Assembly: GCA_002353485.1 (NCBI GenBank)
Contig: DEJS01000015.1
Coordinates: 1-44,863 of the forward strand
Length of the DNA: 44,863 nt
Direction of reading: 5' to 3'
Source of the DNA: Prevotella sp. UBA2742
Lineage (GTDB): Bacteria > Bacteroidota > Bacteroidia > Bacteroidales > Bacteroidaceae
In this document: one piece after another, positions 32,560-41,247 of the stretch
Position numbering within the stretch: position 1 is the first letter of the stretch
Layout of the letters: each line of letters begins with the position of its first letter
Notes under the pieces: model-generated
What the model saw: the letters and a program-made list of their open reading frames with translations, nothing else
What the model was told of the DNA's origin: nothing
The model's database searches: none
Position numbers and translations under genes: made by a program

Positions 32560-33937
32560 GAGATTTCTTGTAACATTAGGCGTACTCGTCATACTCGCCT
32601 CAGAAGCATTGGCCCAGAGCGACAGCACGGCAGCCAAGGCAACCACAGGGACTGTGGTTGACGAGGTGATATGGGTAGTCGGCGACGAGGCTATTCTCAA
32701 GTCGGACGTCGAGGCACTGCGCATACAGGGCCAGCAGGAAGGCATGCACTGGAAAGGCGACCCCGACTGCGCCATACCGGAGCAGATAGCCGTTCAGAAG
32801 CTCTACCTGAATCAAGCCATCATCGACAGTGTGGAGGTGACAGAGGCTGAGATTACGCAGGGTGTAGAGCAGTACATTGAGAACATGATAAACGTCATTG
32901 GCTCACGCGAGAAGCTGGAGGAATACCAGAAGAAGAGCATGACCCAGATTCGTGCCGACCTTCGCGAGTCGTATCGTGAACGCCAGCTCGTACAGGGCAT
33001 GCAGCAGAAACTGGTGAAGGACATCACGGCCACTCCTGCCGAGGTGCGCCGTTACTTCCAGAAGATGCCTGAGGACAGTCTGCCCTTCGTCCCCACAGAG
33101 GTTGAGGTACAGATTATCACGCAGCAGCCCCGCATTGAGCAGGAGGAGATAAACCGCGTCAAGGAACAGCTGCGCGAGTTCACTGAGCGCATCAATAAGG
33201 GGGAGACGTCGTTCCAGAACCTGGCACGCCTGTATTCGGAAGACCCTGGCACAGCACGCCGAGGCGGAGAGCTGGACTACACCGGGCGCGGCATGCTTGA
33301 CCCTGCCTTTGCCAATGTCGCCTTTGGACTGAGCGACCCGAAGCGAGTGTCGAAGATTGTTGAGTCAGAGTTTGGCTTCCACATCATACAGCTCATCGAC
33401 AAGCGAGGCGACAAGATTAAGGTGCGCCACATCTTGCTGAAGCCCCAAGTGAGCGAGGAGGCTACACAGAAGGCGCTGGCACGCCTTGACTCCATCCGTA
33501 CGGATATAGTAGACGGCAAGTTCCCCTTTGAAGCCGGGGCCTCGCTGATTTCTGACGACAAAGACACGCGCAACAACAACGGCTTGATGGCCAATATCAC
33601 ACAGGAGGGACGTACGTCGCGCTTTAAGCTGGCCGACCTGCCCTCGGAAGTGGCGAAGGCCGTCGATGTGCTGAACGTGGGCGAAATATCGAAGCCTTTC
33701 CTGATGATCAACGACCGCGGCAAGACGGTGTGTGCCATCGTCAAGCTGAAGAGTCGCAGCGAAGGACACAAGGCTACCATTACTGAAGACTTTCAGGTAC
33801 TGAAGAATGTCGTCGTAGAGAAACGTCGTCAGGAACGGCTCCATGAATGGGTCGTCAACCGCATCAAGTCTACCTACGTGCGTATTAACGACCGCTATCG
33901 CGACTGTCAGTTCGAGTACGAAGGCTGGATACGTTAA
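32552..33937 (+). CDS. surA: SurA-type chaperone, two parvulin domains
   Basis: A 461-residue periplasmic chaperone-isomerase. It has a signal peptide (MNKRFLVTLGVLVILASEALAQ), an N-terminal SurA domain (about 25-165), a first parvulin domain (about 170-285: DPGTARRGGELDYTGRGMLDPAF, SEFGFHIIQLID) and a second (about 285-385: KVRHILLKPQVSEEATQ), less typical. SurA delivers unfolded barrels to BamA. It overlaps the preceding isomerase by 8 bp and the OstA-like gene by 1 bp, so expression is tightly coupled. The symbol reflects domain order; orthology to E. coli SurA is inferred. Confidence 0.9.
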   Translation: MNKRFLVTLGVLVILASEALAQSDSTAAKATTGTVVDEVIWVVGDEAILKSDVEALRIQGQQEGMHWKGDPDCAIPEQIAVQKLYLNQAIIDSVEVTEAEITQGVEQYIENMINVIGSREKLEEYQKKSMTQIRADLRESYRERQLVQGMQQKLVKDITATPAEVRRYFQKMPEDSLPFVPTEVEVQIITQQPRIEQEEINRVKEQLREFTERINKGETSFQNLARLYSEDPGTARRGGELDYTGRGMLDPAFANVAFGLSDPKRVSKIVESEFGFHIIQLIDKRGDKIKVRHILLKPQVSEEATQKALARLDSIRTDIVDGKFPFEAGASLISDDKDTRNNNGLMANITQEGRTSRFKLADLPSEVAKAVDVLNVGEISKPFLMINDRGKTVCAIVKLKSRSEGHKATITEDFQVLKNVVVEKRRQERLHEWVVNRIKSTYVRINDRYRDCQFEYEGWIR

Positions 33938-35571
33938 TGAAGAGATATCTGTTCATCGTCTTAGGTCTGGTGGTACTTGGTTTTGTGTTTGCCATGCAGC
34001 CCGTGCGTAAGCGCAGCCAACGCAAGAAGACACAGGCTGTGCAGCAGGACAAGCGCGTCTACTTGGTACACGCTGACAAACTGTACTACGACCAGTACCG
34101 TAACGACGGCGCACAGGTTCTTGTGGGTCGTGTACACTTTCGCCATGTAGGGGCCAACCTGTACTGCGACAGTGCCCACTTCTATGAACAGACGAACTCG
34201 TTCGAGGCTTTTGGCCATGTCAAGATGCAACAGGGTGACACCCTTCGGCTCACCAGCGACTATGCCTACTACGACGGAAACGACCAGCTGGCACAGGCAC
34301 GTCATAACGTGGTGTTGAAACACCGTCGCACTACGCTTTACACGGACTCGCTGGACTATGACCGGCTCTATAGCTTTGGCAACTTCTTTGAGGGCGGCAA
34401 GCTTGTTGACGGCAAGTCTACGCTGACCAGCGACTGGGGTGAGTACCATACTGACACGAAAATAGCCATGTTCTACTATGACGTGCGACTGAAGGACGAC
34501 AAGATGTTTCTGACCACCGACTCGCTGCATTATGACACCAGGACGTCGCGAGCCCATATCATCGGACCATCGCATATAGACTCCGGAAGCAGTCACATAT
34601 ACAGCGAGAACGGATATTACAACACGCGTACTGAGGAGTCGGAACTGTTTGGCCGTTCCGTGGTTGAAGACCAGGGACGTACACTTGTCGGAGACAGCGT
34701 ATTCCATAATGCCAAAAACGGCACCAACTACGCCTACTGGAACGTCATTCTGACCGATACCGTCAACAAGACGATGCTTACAGGAGACTACTGCGAGTAT
34801 AACGACTCTACAGGCTATGCCATGGCCACCAAGCGGGCTGTGGCTGTAGACTTCTCACAAAAGGACTCGCTGTTCATGCATGCCGATACGTTTAAGATAT
34901 ATACATTCAACAACAAGACGGACTCTGTCTATCGGGAGATGCATGCCTACAACAAGGTTCGTGCCTGGCGCATCGATGTACAGGCCGTCTGCGACTCGCT
35001 GGTTTACACCTCCCAGGACTCGTGCATGACGATGTATCGCGACCCCATAGTATGGAACCAAGGACAGCAGCTATTTGGCGAGCTAATTAAAGTGTATATG
35101 AAGAACAACAAGCTGGACTGGGCCCACGTCATAGGTCAGGCCTTCTCTACTGAGCAGATGCCAGACACGGTACACTTCAACCAGGTATCGTCACGCGAAA
35201 TGAAGGCCTTCTTCCAGGATGGACAGATGCACGAGACGCAGGCCATCGACAACGTACAGGTCGTCTACTACCCTGTCGACGACTCAGACAGCACGCTGAT
35301 AGGACTGAACTACACGGAGACGCCGATGCTGAAAATGTTTCTTGAGAACCGAAAGATGAAGCGTATATGGATGGAGAAGCCCAAGGGGACGCTGTATCCG
35401 ATGACGCAGATTCCGCCCGAGAAGTATTTCCTGCCTCAGTATGCATGGTTCGACTACATCCGCCCGCTGTCCAAGCAGGACATCTTCAACTGGCGTGGCA
35501 AGAAAGCTGGCAGTGAGCTGAAAGAGCAGAAGCGGCGCGAGCGTCCGCGTAATATAAAACCAGAGCAATGA
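33937..35571 (+). CDS. OstA-like (LptA/LptD N-terminal) protein
   Basis: A 544-residue protein with an N-terminal membrane anchor or signal (LFIVLGLVVLGFVFAM, residues 4-19) and then repeated beta-strand units (for example HADKLYYDQYRNDGAQVLVGRVHFRH; LRLTSDYAYYDGNDQLAQ; LTSDWGEYHTDTK) of the OstA type. Such domains form the beta-jellyroll bridge that carries lipopolysaccharide across the periplasm. It is much longer than E. coli LptA (185), as is usual for Bacteroidota. The C-terminus (GKKAGSELKEQKRRERPRN) is very basic. It overlaps surA by 1 bp and mutL by 4 bp (ATGA). Confidence 0.85.
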   Translation: MKRYLFIVLGLVVLGFVFAMQPVRKRSQRKKTQAVQQDKRVYLVHADKLYYDQYRNDGAQVLVGRVHFRHVGANLYCDSAHFYEQTNSFEAFGHVKMQQGDTLRLTSDYAYYDGNDQLAQARHNVVLKHRRTTLYTDSLDYDRLYSFGNFFEGGKLVDGKSTLTSDWGEYHTDTKIAMFYYDVRLKDDKMFLTTDSLHYDTRTSRAHIIGPSHIDSGSSHIYSENGYYNTRTEESELFGRSVVEDQGRTLVGDSVFHNAKNGTNYAYWNVILTDTVNKTMLTGDYCEYNDSTGYAMATKRAVAVDFSQKDSLFMHADTFKIYTFNNKTDSVYREMHAYNKVRAWRIDVQAVCDSLVYTSQDSCMTMYRDPIVWNQGQQLFGELIKVYMKNNKLDWAHVIGQAFSTEQMPDTVHFNQVSSREMKAFFQDGQMHETQAIDNVQVVYYPVDDSDSTLIGLNYTETPMLKMFLENRKMKRIWMEKPKGTLYPMTQIPPEKYFLPQYAWFDYIRPLSKQDIFNWRGKKAGSELKEQKRRERPRNIKPEQ

Positions 35572-37409
35572 CAGACATCATTCATCTACTGCCCGATAGT
35601 GTAGCTAACCAGATAGCTGCTGGTGAGGTGATACAACGCCCTGCCTCGGTCATCAAGGAACTGGTGGAAAACGCCGTCGACTCTGGTGCTACCAACATAC
35701 ACGTACTGGTGATCGACGCCGGTCGTACCTCGATACAGGTGATAGATGACGGCTGTGGCATGTCGGACACCGATGCCCGGCTGGCCTTTGAACGTCATGC
35801 CACCTCAAAGATTCAGCATGCTGACGACCTATTCAGCCTGCACACCATGGGTTTCCGTGGCGAGGCGTTGCCGTCTATTGCTGCCGTAGCACAGGTGGAG
35901 CTCCGTACCCGCCGTCCTTCTGACGAGATTGGTACCATGCTCATGCTCTCGGCTTCACACGTTGAGGGCCAGGAGCCTTGCTCCTGCAGTCCGGGTACCA
36001 GCATCACGGTGAGCAACCTGTTCTTTAATGTACCCGCACGACGCAAGTTCCTGAAGACTAACGCTACCGAGCTGAACAATATACTGACGGCTTTCGAGCG
36101 CATCGTACTGGTGTACCCCGACATTGCCTTTACCCTGCATAGCAATGGGCAGGAGCTGATGAACCTGCGTCAGGGTTCGCTTCTGCAGCGCATCACTGAT
36201 GTCTATGGCCGTCGCTATGCCCAGGAGCTGCTGCCAATAGAGGTGGACACGGCGCTGTGCAACGTCTCTGGCTATGTAGCTAAACCTGATGCCGCCCGTA
36301 AGAAAGGGGCTCCGGAGTGTTTCTTCGTCAATGGCCGCTACATGAAGCATCCGTACTTCCACAAGGCTGTACAGCAAGCCTACGAGCGTTTGGTGCCCGC
36401 AGGTTCTCACGTACCCTACTTTATTTACTTCAAGGTCAGCCCCGCTGATATTGATGTGAACATACACCCCACCAAGACAGAGATAAAGTTTGAGAACGAG
36501 CAATACATCTGGCAGCTGCTGATGGCGGCTGTAAAGGATGCGCTGGGGCAGTTCAGTGAAGTCACACAACTGGACTTCGACACCGAGGGCCAACCGGATA
36601 TTCCCGTGTATGACCCCTCAATGAACGCTACAGCGAAGGCTCCTGCAACACAGGCGACGCCTGGCTACAACCCATTCAACGCCACGCGGCGCAAGACAGG
36701 TACCGCTGACTGGGAACAGCTGTTCAGCGCCCTGCCATCGCGTCAGCAGGAGCAGCAGGAGGCTCCCTCGCTCTTTGACGAGCCTTCCGACACTAACACC
36801 CAGGCACCGATGGCAGCGACATCCCACGACTGGACGATGGCTGACAAGTCGCCTGTACACTATCAGTACAAAGGCTGCTACATTATGACAGCGGTCAAGT
36901 CTGGACTGATGATTATTGACCAGTATCGGGCTGACGTACGAATCCGCTACGAGCAGTATCTGGCTCAACAGCTTACGCGTAATGCCGACACACAGCAAGT
37001 GCTGTTCCCTGAGGTAGTGCAGTTCTCGGCCGCAGAGACTCCTTTCCTGGAGCAGATACTGCCACGGCTGTCGTCCATCGGCTTCGACCTTACCAACCTC
37101 GGACAAGGGTCGTATGCTATAAACGGCATCCCTGCCGGTATAGAAGGCATGGACTATGTACAACTGCTGCACAACATCGTGGACGAGACGCTGCACCAGC
37201 AATCTTCAACGACAGACGAACTCGGACAGGCCATTGCTCTAAGCATGGCACGTCAGACTGCCGTACCACAAGGACAGGTACTTAGCAACGACGAGATGGA
37301 GAATCTGGTCAACGAGCTCTTTGCCTGCAGTAACGTCAACTACACCCCTGACGGACGTACTATCCTGGCCATTCTGCCTCAGCACGACATAGAGCATCTG
37401 CTGGGCTGA
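35568..37409 (+). CDS. mutL: DNA mismatch repair protein MutL
   Basis: A 613-residue MutL. The N-terminal GHKL ATPase is intact: IAAGEVIQRPASVIKELVENAVDSG (with Glu and Asn of motif I), DDGCGM, and HATSKI...TMGFRGEALPSI. A Gln/Pro-rich linker lies at about 330-430. In the C-terminal domain, the place of the metal-binding endonuclease motif (DQHA-x2-E-x4-E) reads DQYRADVRIRYE at 451-462, and the later CPHGRP region reads YTPDGR at 592-597, so nuclease activity is doubtful. No mutH or mutS is in the window. It overlaps the OstA-like gene by 4 bp and shares the envelope operon. Confidence 0.95.
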   Translation: MTDIIHLLPDSVANQIAAGEVIQRPASVIKELVENAVDSGATNIHVLVIDAGRTSIQVIDDGCGMSDTDARLAFERHATSKIQHADDLFSLHTMGFRGEALPSIAAVAQVELRTRRPSDEIGTMLMLSASHVEGQEPCSCSPGTSITVSNLFFNVPARRKFLKTNATELNNILTAFERIVLVYPDIAFTLHSNGQELMNLRQGSLLQRITDVYGRRYAQELLPIEVDTALCNVSGYVAKPDAARKKGAPECFFVNGRYMKHPYFHKAVQQAYERLVPAGSHVPYFIYFKVSPADIDVNIHPTKTEIKFENEQYIWQLLMAAVKDALGQFSEVTQLDFDTEGQPDIPVYDPSMNATAKAPATQATPGYNPFNATRRKTGTADWEQLFSALPSRQQEQQEAPSLFDEPSDTNTQAPMAATSHDWTMADKSPVHYQYKGCYIMTAVKSGLMIIDQYRADVRIRYEQYLAQQLTRNADTQQVLFPEVVQFSAAETPFLEQILPRLSSIGFDLTNLGQGSYAINGIPAGIEGMDYVQLLHNIVDETLHQQSSTTDELGQAIALSMARQTAVPQGQVLSNDEMENLVNELFACSNVNYTPDGRTILAILPQHDIEHLLG

Positions 37410-37450
37410 CGACACCCACCTTGAAGCAACAATAACCTAACTAAAAGAGT

Positions 37451-38617
37451 ATGTATATGAAGAAAACAGTCATCCTATTCGCATTCCTTTGTGCTGCGCT
37501 TGTCAGTCAGGCGCAGGACGCTCCTGTGTCGCAACAGAAGCACAGCGTCAACACGAATTCCTTCTGGGCTAACTGGTTTGTCCAGGCCAATGTCGTAGGT
37601 ACATCGTTCTGGGGCTCACAGGAGGACAAAAGCCTGAAACTGTCGCAGCTCTTCAAGCCCTATCGCACTAATCTCGGTTTCTCTATAGCACTGGGAAAGT
37701 GGTTTACACCTGGCATCGGCCTGCGCACTAAATTCAACGGACTGTGGGGACGAAGCGTCATCAGCGAAGACAAGGCCATGAATGCCTCACGCTACTGGAC
37801 GCTACAGGAACAGGCACTGTTCAACCTGAGTAACCTTCTGATGGGTTATAATGAGACGCGCGTATGGAACTTCATACCTTATATCGGTGCAGGCGTTGGG
37901 CGCAACCTGTCGTATAACACCTACGGCATGGGACTTTCGGCAGGACTACTGAACACGTTCCAGATTACCCCCAAGCTGGCTGTCAATCTTGACATCAACT
38001 ACGGCATCTACGAGCCTGGCTTCGATGGTTTCCAAAACCATGGCAGTACCAGTCATAGTCTGAAGAACAAAGACCGTATGGTTAACGTAGAGGTGGGCCT
38101 GACATACCGTCTTGGCCGTTCCACATGGCAGCGCGCCATCGACACCGACGCTCAGGGAGCCTTGGCCGAAAGCGAGATTGACGCCCTGAATGCCCAGCTT
38201 GCTGATGCTTTGGCCGAGAGCGAGCGTCTAAGCCAGGAACTTGCCCAGCAGCAGACTCCACAGCCCGCACCGCAACCCGTGACACAAGAGACAAAGACTG
38301 TCAGTGCTCCTGTCTCGGTATTCTTCAACCTCAACAAAGCCACCATTGCCTCGCAACGTGAGCTGCAAAACGTAGCAGAGCTCGTAGCGATAGCACAGAA
38401 GCAGAATGCACGCTTGCTTGTTACCGGCTATGCCGACAGCCAAACAGGCAGTGCCGACCGCAACCAGCAGCTATCGCAGGAGCGTGCCAATGCCGTGGCT
38501 GATGAAATCGTACGAATGGGCTTCCCGCGCGAACGTCTCGATATTCAGGCTGCCGGTGGCGTAGACACGCTAAAGCCCCAACCTTACAACCGCCGCGTGA
38601 CGGTAGAAATAAAGTAG
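37451..38617 (+). CDS. OmpA-family outer-membrane protein
   Basis: A 388-residue protein. The signal peptide ends at SQAQ (about residue 23). An N-terminal membrane barrel (about 25-230) has many aromatic residues and paired strands. A Glu/Ala-rich coiled segment (ALAESEIDALNAQLADALAESERL) and a Pro/Gln linker lead to a C-terminal OmpA domain (about 285-388: VSVFFNLNKATIASQRELQNV, GYADSQTGSADRNQQLSQERA, YNRRVTVEIK) that binds peptidoglycan. ATG 37457 is an equally good start. It lies 41 bp after mutL and ends the run, with a clear terminator downstream. Confidence 0.92.
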   Translation: MYMKKTVILFAFLCAALVSQAQDAPVSQQKHSVNTNSFWANWFVQANVVGTSFWGSQEDKSLKLSQLFKPYRTNLGFSIALGKWFTPGIGLRTKFNGLWGRSVISEDKAMNASRYWTLQEQALFNLSNLLMGYNETRVWNFIPYIGAGVGRNLSYNTYGMGLSAGLLNTFQITPKLAVNLDINYGIYEPGFDGFQNHGSTSHSLKNKDRMVNVEVGLTYRLGRSTWQRAIDTDAQGALAESEIDALNAQLADALAESERLSQELAQQQTPQPAPQPVTQETKTVSAPVSVFFNLNKATIASQRELQNVAELVAIAQKQNARLLVTGYADSQTGSADRNQQLSQERANAVADEIVRMGFPRERLDIQAAGGVDTLKPQPYNRRVTVEIK

Positions 38618-38675
38618 AACAGAACATTTCCAGATATACCAGCCTCCATGCTGAAGAAATAGAAGCAATATAACA

Positions 38676-38716
38676 CATCAGCGGCAGGGACTCAGTTCTC
38701 TGCCGCTGATGCTTTT
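38676..38716 (+). terminator. Terminator of the guaB-to-ompA run
   Basis: Perfect 12-bp arms CATCAGCGGCAG (38676-38687) and CTGCCGCTGATG (38700-38711), then CTTTT. The 190 bp between this and tRNA-Val hold only the tRNA promoter and a short palindrome (ACGTTG-CTT-CAACGT, 38750-38764). Confidence 0.85.
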
Positions 38717-38856
38717 GTCAATGTTGCCTGTAACACCGAGTGCAAGGGTACGTTGCTTCAACGTTCGCAGTCTGTTGAGGGAGAGACGGAAAATCGCATA
38801 ATTTACGCAAAAAGTAATATAAATTTGGGGTAAAAGTTAAAAAAGTGGTGCAAAAG

Positions 38857-38888
38857 TTTGGCCGTTTCAAAAGAAATGCTTACCTTTG
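38857..38888 (+). promoter_or_regulatory. Promoter of tRNA-Val
   Basis: TTTG (38857-38860), 20-bp spacer, TACCTTTG (38881-38888), 19 bp before the mature tRNA. It has the same architecture as the tRNA-Asn promoter. Confidence 0.88.
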
Positions 38889-38907
38889 CACCGCTTTAGA
38901 AAACAAA

Positions 38908-38982
38908 GGGCGTTTAGCTCAGCTGGTTTAGAGCATCTGCCTTACAAGCAGAGGGTCGGCGGTTCGAATCCGTCAACGCCCA
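38908..38982 (+). tRNA. tRNA-Val (anticodon TAC)
   Basis: Cloverleaf with acceptor GGGCGTT/AACGCCC, D-stem GCTC/GAGC, anticodon stem TCTGC/GCAGA with loop CTTACAA (anticodon TAC), and T-arm GGCGG-TTCGAAT-CCGTC. The discriminator is A and no full CCA is encoded. A terminator follows 14 bp later. Confidence 0.97.
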
Positions 38983-38996
38983 CAAGAGACAAAGAA

Positions 38997-39028
38997 GCCT
39001 CACTCCAAAGGGAGTGAGGCATTTCTAT
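38997..39028 (+). terminator. Terminator of tRNA-Val
   Basis: Perfect 10-bp arms GCCTCACTCC (38997-39006) and GGAGTGAGGC (39011-39020) close a 4-nt loop, then ATTTCTAT. The T-run is weak but the stem is strong. Confidence 0.75.
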
Positions 39029-39062
39029 ATGAAGTGGAACTTTCCTCGGAGGAAAGTCTGCC

Positions 39063-39106
39063 TTTCCCTAAGGCAAAAGTAAGGTTTCCCTAAGGCAAAG
39101 GTAAGC
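39063..39106. repeat. Two tandem 22-bp repeats with embedded -7-like boxes
   Basis: TTTCCCTAAGGCAAAAGTAAGG (written here as two parts: TTTCCCTAAGG and CAAAAGTAAGG) is followed by a second copy differing at two positions. Read leftward the copies contain TACCTTTG and TACTTTTG. The preceding bases (39043-39060) form a small CTTTCC/GGAAAG hairpin. Confidence 0.8.
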
Positions 39107-39107
39107 T

Positions 39108-39842
39108 TTAGAACGTCCACTTGGCAGCAATAGTGGGGATGACGTAGAAACGGTTATTGTCGCCATCGTTATCGAAGACGAAGTTGTTGCTGATCTCCAG
39201 CTCGGTACCCACGCTGACATTGATGCCCTGCATGCCTTTCAGGGCACCGAAATTGAACCAAAACTGAGGCTCACTCAGGGTAATAAGCTTGCCACGTACA
39301 TCCTTGTCGTACCACACATCAAGGAAACCCGAGAAGGTAAGCAGTCCGCTGGCAAAGGTGTCGCCCCAGACAGCAGTGACTTGGAAGCCGTTGAAGGCAC
39401 CGCGGCCATAACCTTTGAAATAGTATTTGTACATGGCTTGTAGCGAGAAAGTCTTTGTGAAGTCGCGGGAAGCCCAGTTCCAAGCGCCACCGCCAAGGAA
39501 GGCATGCTGAAAACGGTTACCGATGCCTGTATGCTCGATAGTGGTAGCGCCGCCGTCGTATTCCAGATGTAAGGCCCAGCGTTTGTTGGACGTAACGTTG
39601 AACTCGCGCGATATTTCCCAATAGGCACCTGCTGCACCGTCGCTGAAATAGTCGATATCGGTGAAAAGAAAGGTGGAGCCCCACTTGTCGGGCTTGAACA
39701 TCTGGAAAGTAGTCGTCACATTGGGACGTCCCGTAAGGCCACTGTAGAATGAATGTCCCAGGTCATAGTGGAGCTGGATTTCCTGTGCACCAGCGGTTAC
39801 TGACAACAGGGTAGTCAGTACAAGGATAATGAGTTTCTTCAT
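39108..39842 (-). CDS. DUF5020-family outer-membrane protein (Tsx-like)
   Basis: A 244-residue exported barrel. A signal peptide (MKKLIILVLTTLLSVTAGAQ) is followed by EIQLHYDLGHSFYSG and alternating aromatic strands to a C-terminal Phe (AAKWTF), typical of outer-membrane barrels. I assign DUF5020 from the overall pattern; I recall this family as resembling the nucleoside channel Tsx. It starts 34 bp after an NCS2 purine permease gene, so a joint role in purine or nucleoside uptake is plausible but unproven. Confidence 0.78.
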   Translation of the reverse strand: MKKLIILVLTTLLSVTAGAQEIQLHYDLGHSFYSGLTGRPNVTTTFQMFKPDKWGSTFLFTDIDYFSDGAAGAYWEISREFNVTSNKRWALHLEYDGGATTIEHTGIGNRFQHAFLGGGAWNWASRDFTKTFSLQAMYKYYFKGYGRGAFNGFQVTAVWGDTFASGLLTFSGFLDVWYDKDVRGKLITLSEPQFWFNFGALKGMQGINVSVGTELEISNNFVFDNDGDNNRFYVIPTIAAKWTF

Positions 39843-39876
39843 ATTCGATATATTTTAAAGTTTAGCTGTCTTTCTA

Positions 39877-41190
39877 TTACAACAACGGTGCTACGTATTT
39901 CAGCACGAACAGCACTCCGAGGATATACATCATCGGCGACAGGGACTTCCCTTGGCCAATGCATATCTTCACGATGATATAAGACAGCATGCCGAGTACA
40001 ATACCTTCGGAAATACTGGACGTAAAAGGCATCATCATCATCGTTACAAAACACGGCATGCCTGTACGGAAATGTACGAAGTCGATATGCAGCACAGGAC
40101 GCATCATCATGACACCAACCAGAAAGAGGGCACTAGTGGTTGCTGCCGAAGGTATCATGAGAAATACTGGTGAAAAGAACAGAGCCACGAAGAACAGCAG
40201 TGCCACGGTCAAAGAGGTAAGCCCCGTGCGTCCACCTTCGACAATGCCAGTGGTACTTTCAACGTAGGTGGTCACTGTCGAAGTACCACACAGGGCACCG
40301 AAGGTGGTACCTACGGCATCGGCCATCAAAGCTTTGTTCAGGTTGGGCACGTTACCTTCCTCATCCACCATTCTCGCCCCTATCGAGGCACCCATCAGCG
40401 TACCGATAGTATCAAAGAGGTCCATGAACAACAACGTAAGCACAACGATAAGATAATCGAAGTCCAATGTCAGGAAGCGCGAAAAGTCCAGCTGTAGGGC
40501 TACCGGTTCTAGCGACGACGGAAGGCTGACGAAGGTGAATGACTCAGGCACAGATGTAACGCCAAAGGGAATACCAATAATGGTCATCAGCAAGATAGTG
40601 TAGAACAGGGCTCCCCGTACCTTAAGTGCCAATAGAATAGCGCCCAGGATGATACCTCCCATGGCAATGAGCGAGGTAGCGGTCCACGGACCCAGTGTCG
40701 TCATTGTGGCATTGCTACTAACGATGATTCCACCATTCTTCAGACCTATGAAGGCTATAAACAGACCTATGCCTACTGAGATGGCATAGCGCAGGTCGAG
40801 CGGAATACAGTCGACTATGGCCTGACGCACCTTGAAGATGGTAAGTATAATGAATATGATGCCTTCGAAAAGCACTGCGGCCAGAGCCTGCTGCCATGTA
40901 TAGCCCATGGATATAACCAGTGTGTAGGCAAAGAAGGCATTCAAGCCCATACCTGAGGCCAGCGCAAAAGGCATCTTGGCATAAAGAGCCATCGTCAGTG
41001 TAGCCACCACAGCTGCAACGACGGTGGCAGTAAATACGGCACCTTTGTCCATACCAGCATCGCTAAGTATGATGGGGTTGACGGCCAAGATGTATGACAT
41101 GGTAAGGAAGGTGGTCAGACCTGCCAGCATCTCCGTCCTTACCGTGTGTTTGGTTGGGTCAAAACCTAAAAGTGACAAATACTTTAACAT
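39877..41190 (-). CDS. NCS2-family purine (adenine/guanine/hypoxanthine) permease, AzgA/PbuG type
   Basis: A 437-residue inner-membrane transporter with about 12-13 hydrophobic segments. The AzgA-like features include GFDPTKHTVRTEMLAGLTTFLTMSYILAVNP at the N-terminus, ALASGMGLNAFFAY in an early helix, and CGTSTVTTYVESTTGIVEGGRTGLTSL, part of the substrate site. It should import purine bases with protons. No purine riboswitch can be seen in the 57-bp gap upstream. It is followed by the DUF5020 barrel gene. Confidence 0.92.
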   Translation of the reverse strand: MLKYLSLLGFDPTKHTVRTEMLAGLTTFLTMSYILAVNPIILSDAGMDKGAVFTATVVAAVVATLTMALYAKMPFALASGMGLNAFFAYTLVISMGYTWQQALAAVLFEGIIFIILTIFKVRQAIVDCIPLDLRYAISVGIGLFIAFIGLKNGGIIVSSNATMTTLGPWTATSLIAMGGIILGAILLALKVRGALFYTILLMTIIGIPFGVTSVPESFTFVSLPSSLEPVALQLDFSRFLTLDFDYLIVVLTLLFMDLFDTIGTLMGASIGARMVDEEGNVPNLNKALMADAVGTTFGALCGTSTVTTYVESTTGIVEGGRTGLTSLTVALLFFVALFFSPVFLMIPSAATTSALFLVGVMMMRPVLHIDFVHFRTGMPCFVTMMMMPFTSSISEGIVLGMLSYIIVKICIGQGKSLSPMMYILGVLFVLKYVAPLL

Positions 41191-41247
41191 CGTGATTAGT
41201 GATTTAGATTAAATATAGAGTTATTCCTTTATCTTGTGTATAGAGGT

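Noticed and set aside
41191..41247. Purine riboswitch ahead of the NCS2 permease
   Set aside because: The gap is only 57 bp, AT-rich, and shows no three-way junction or conserved loop sequences.
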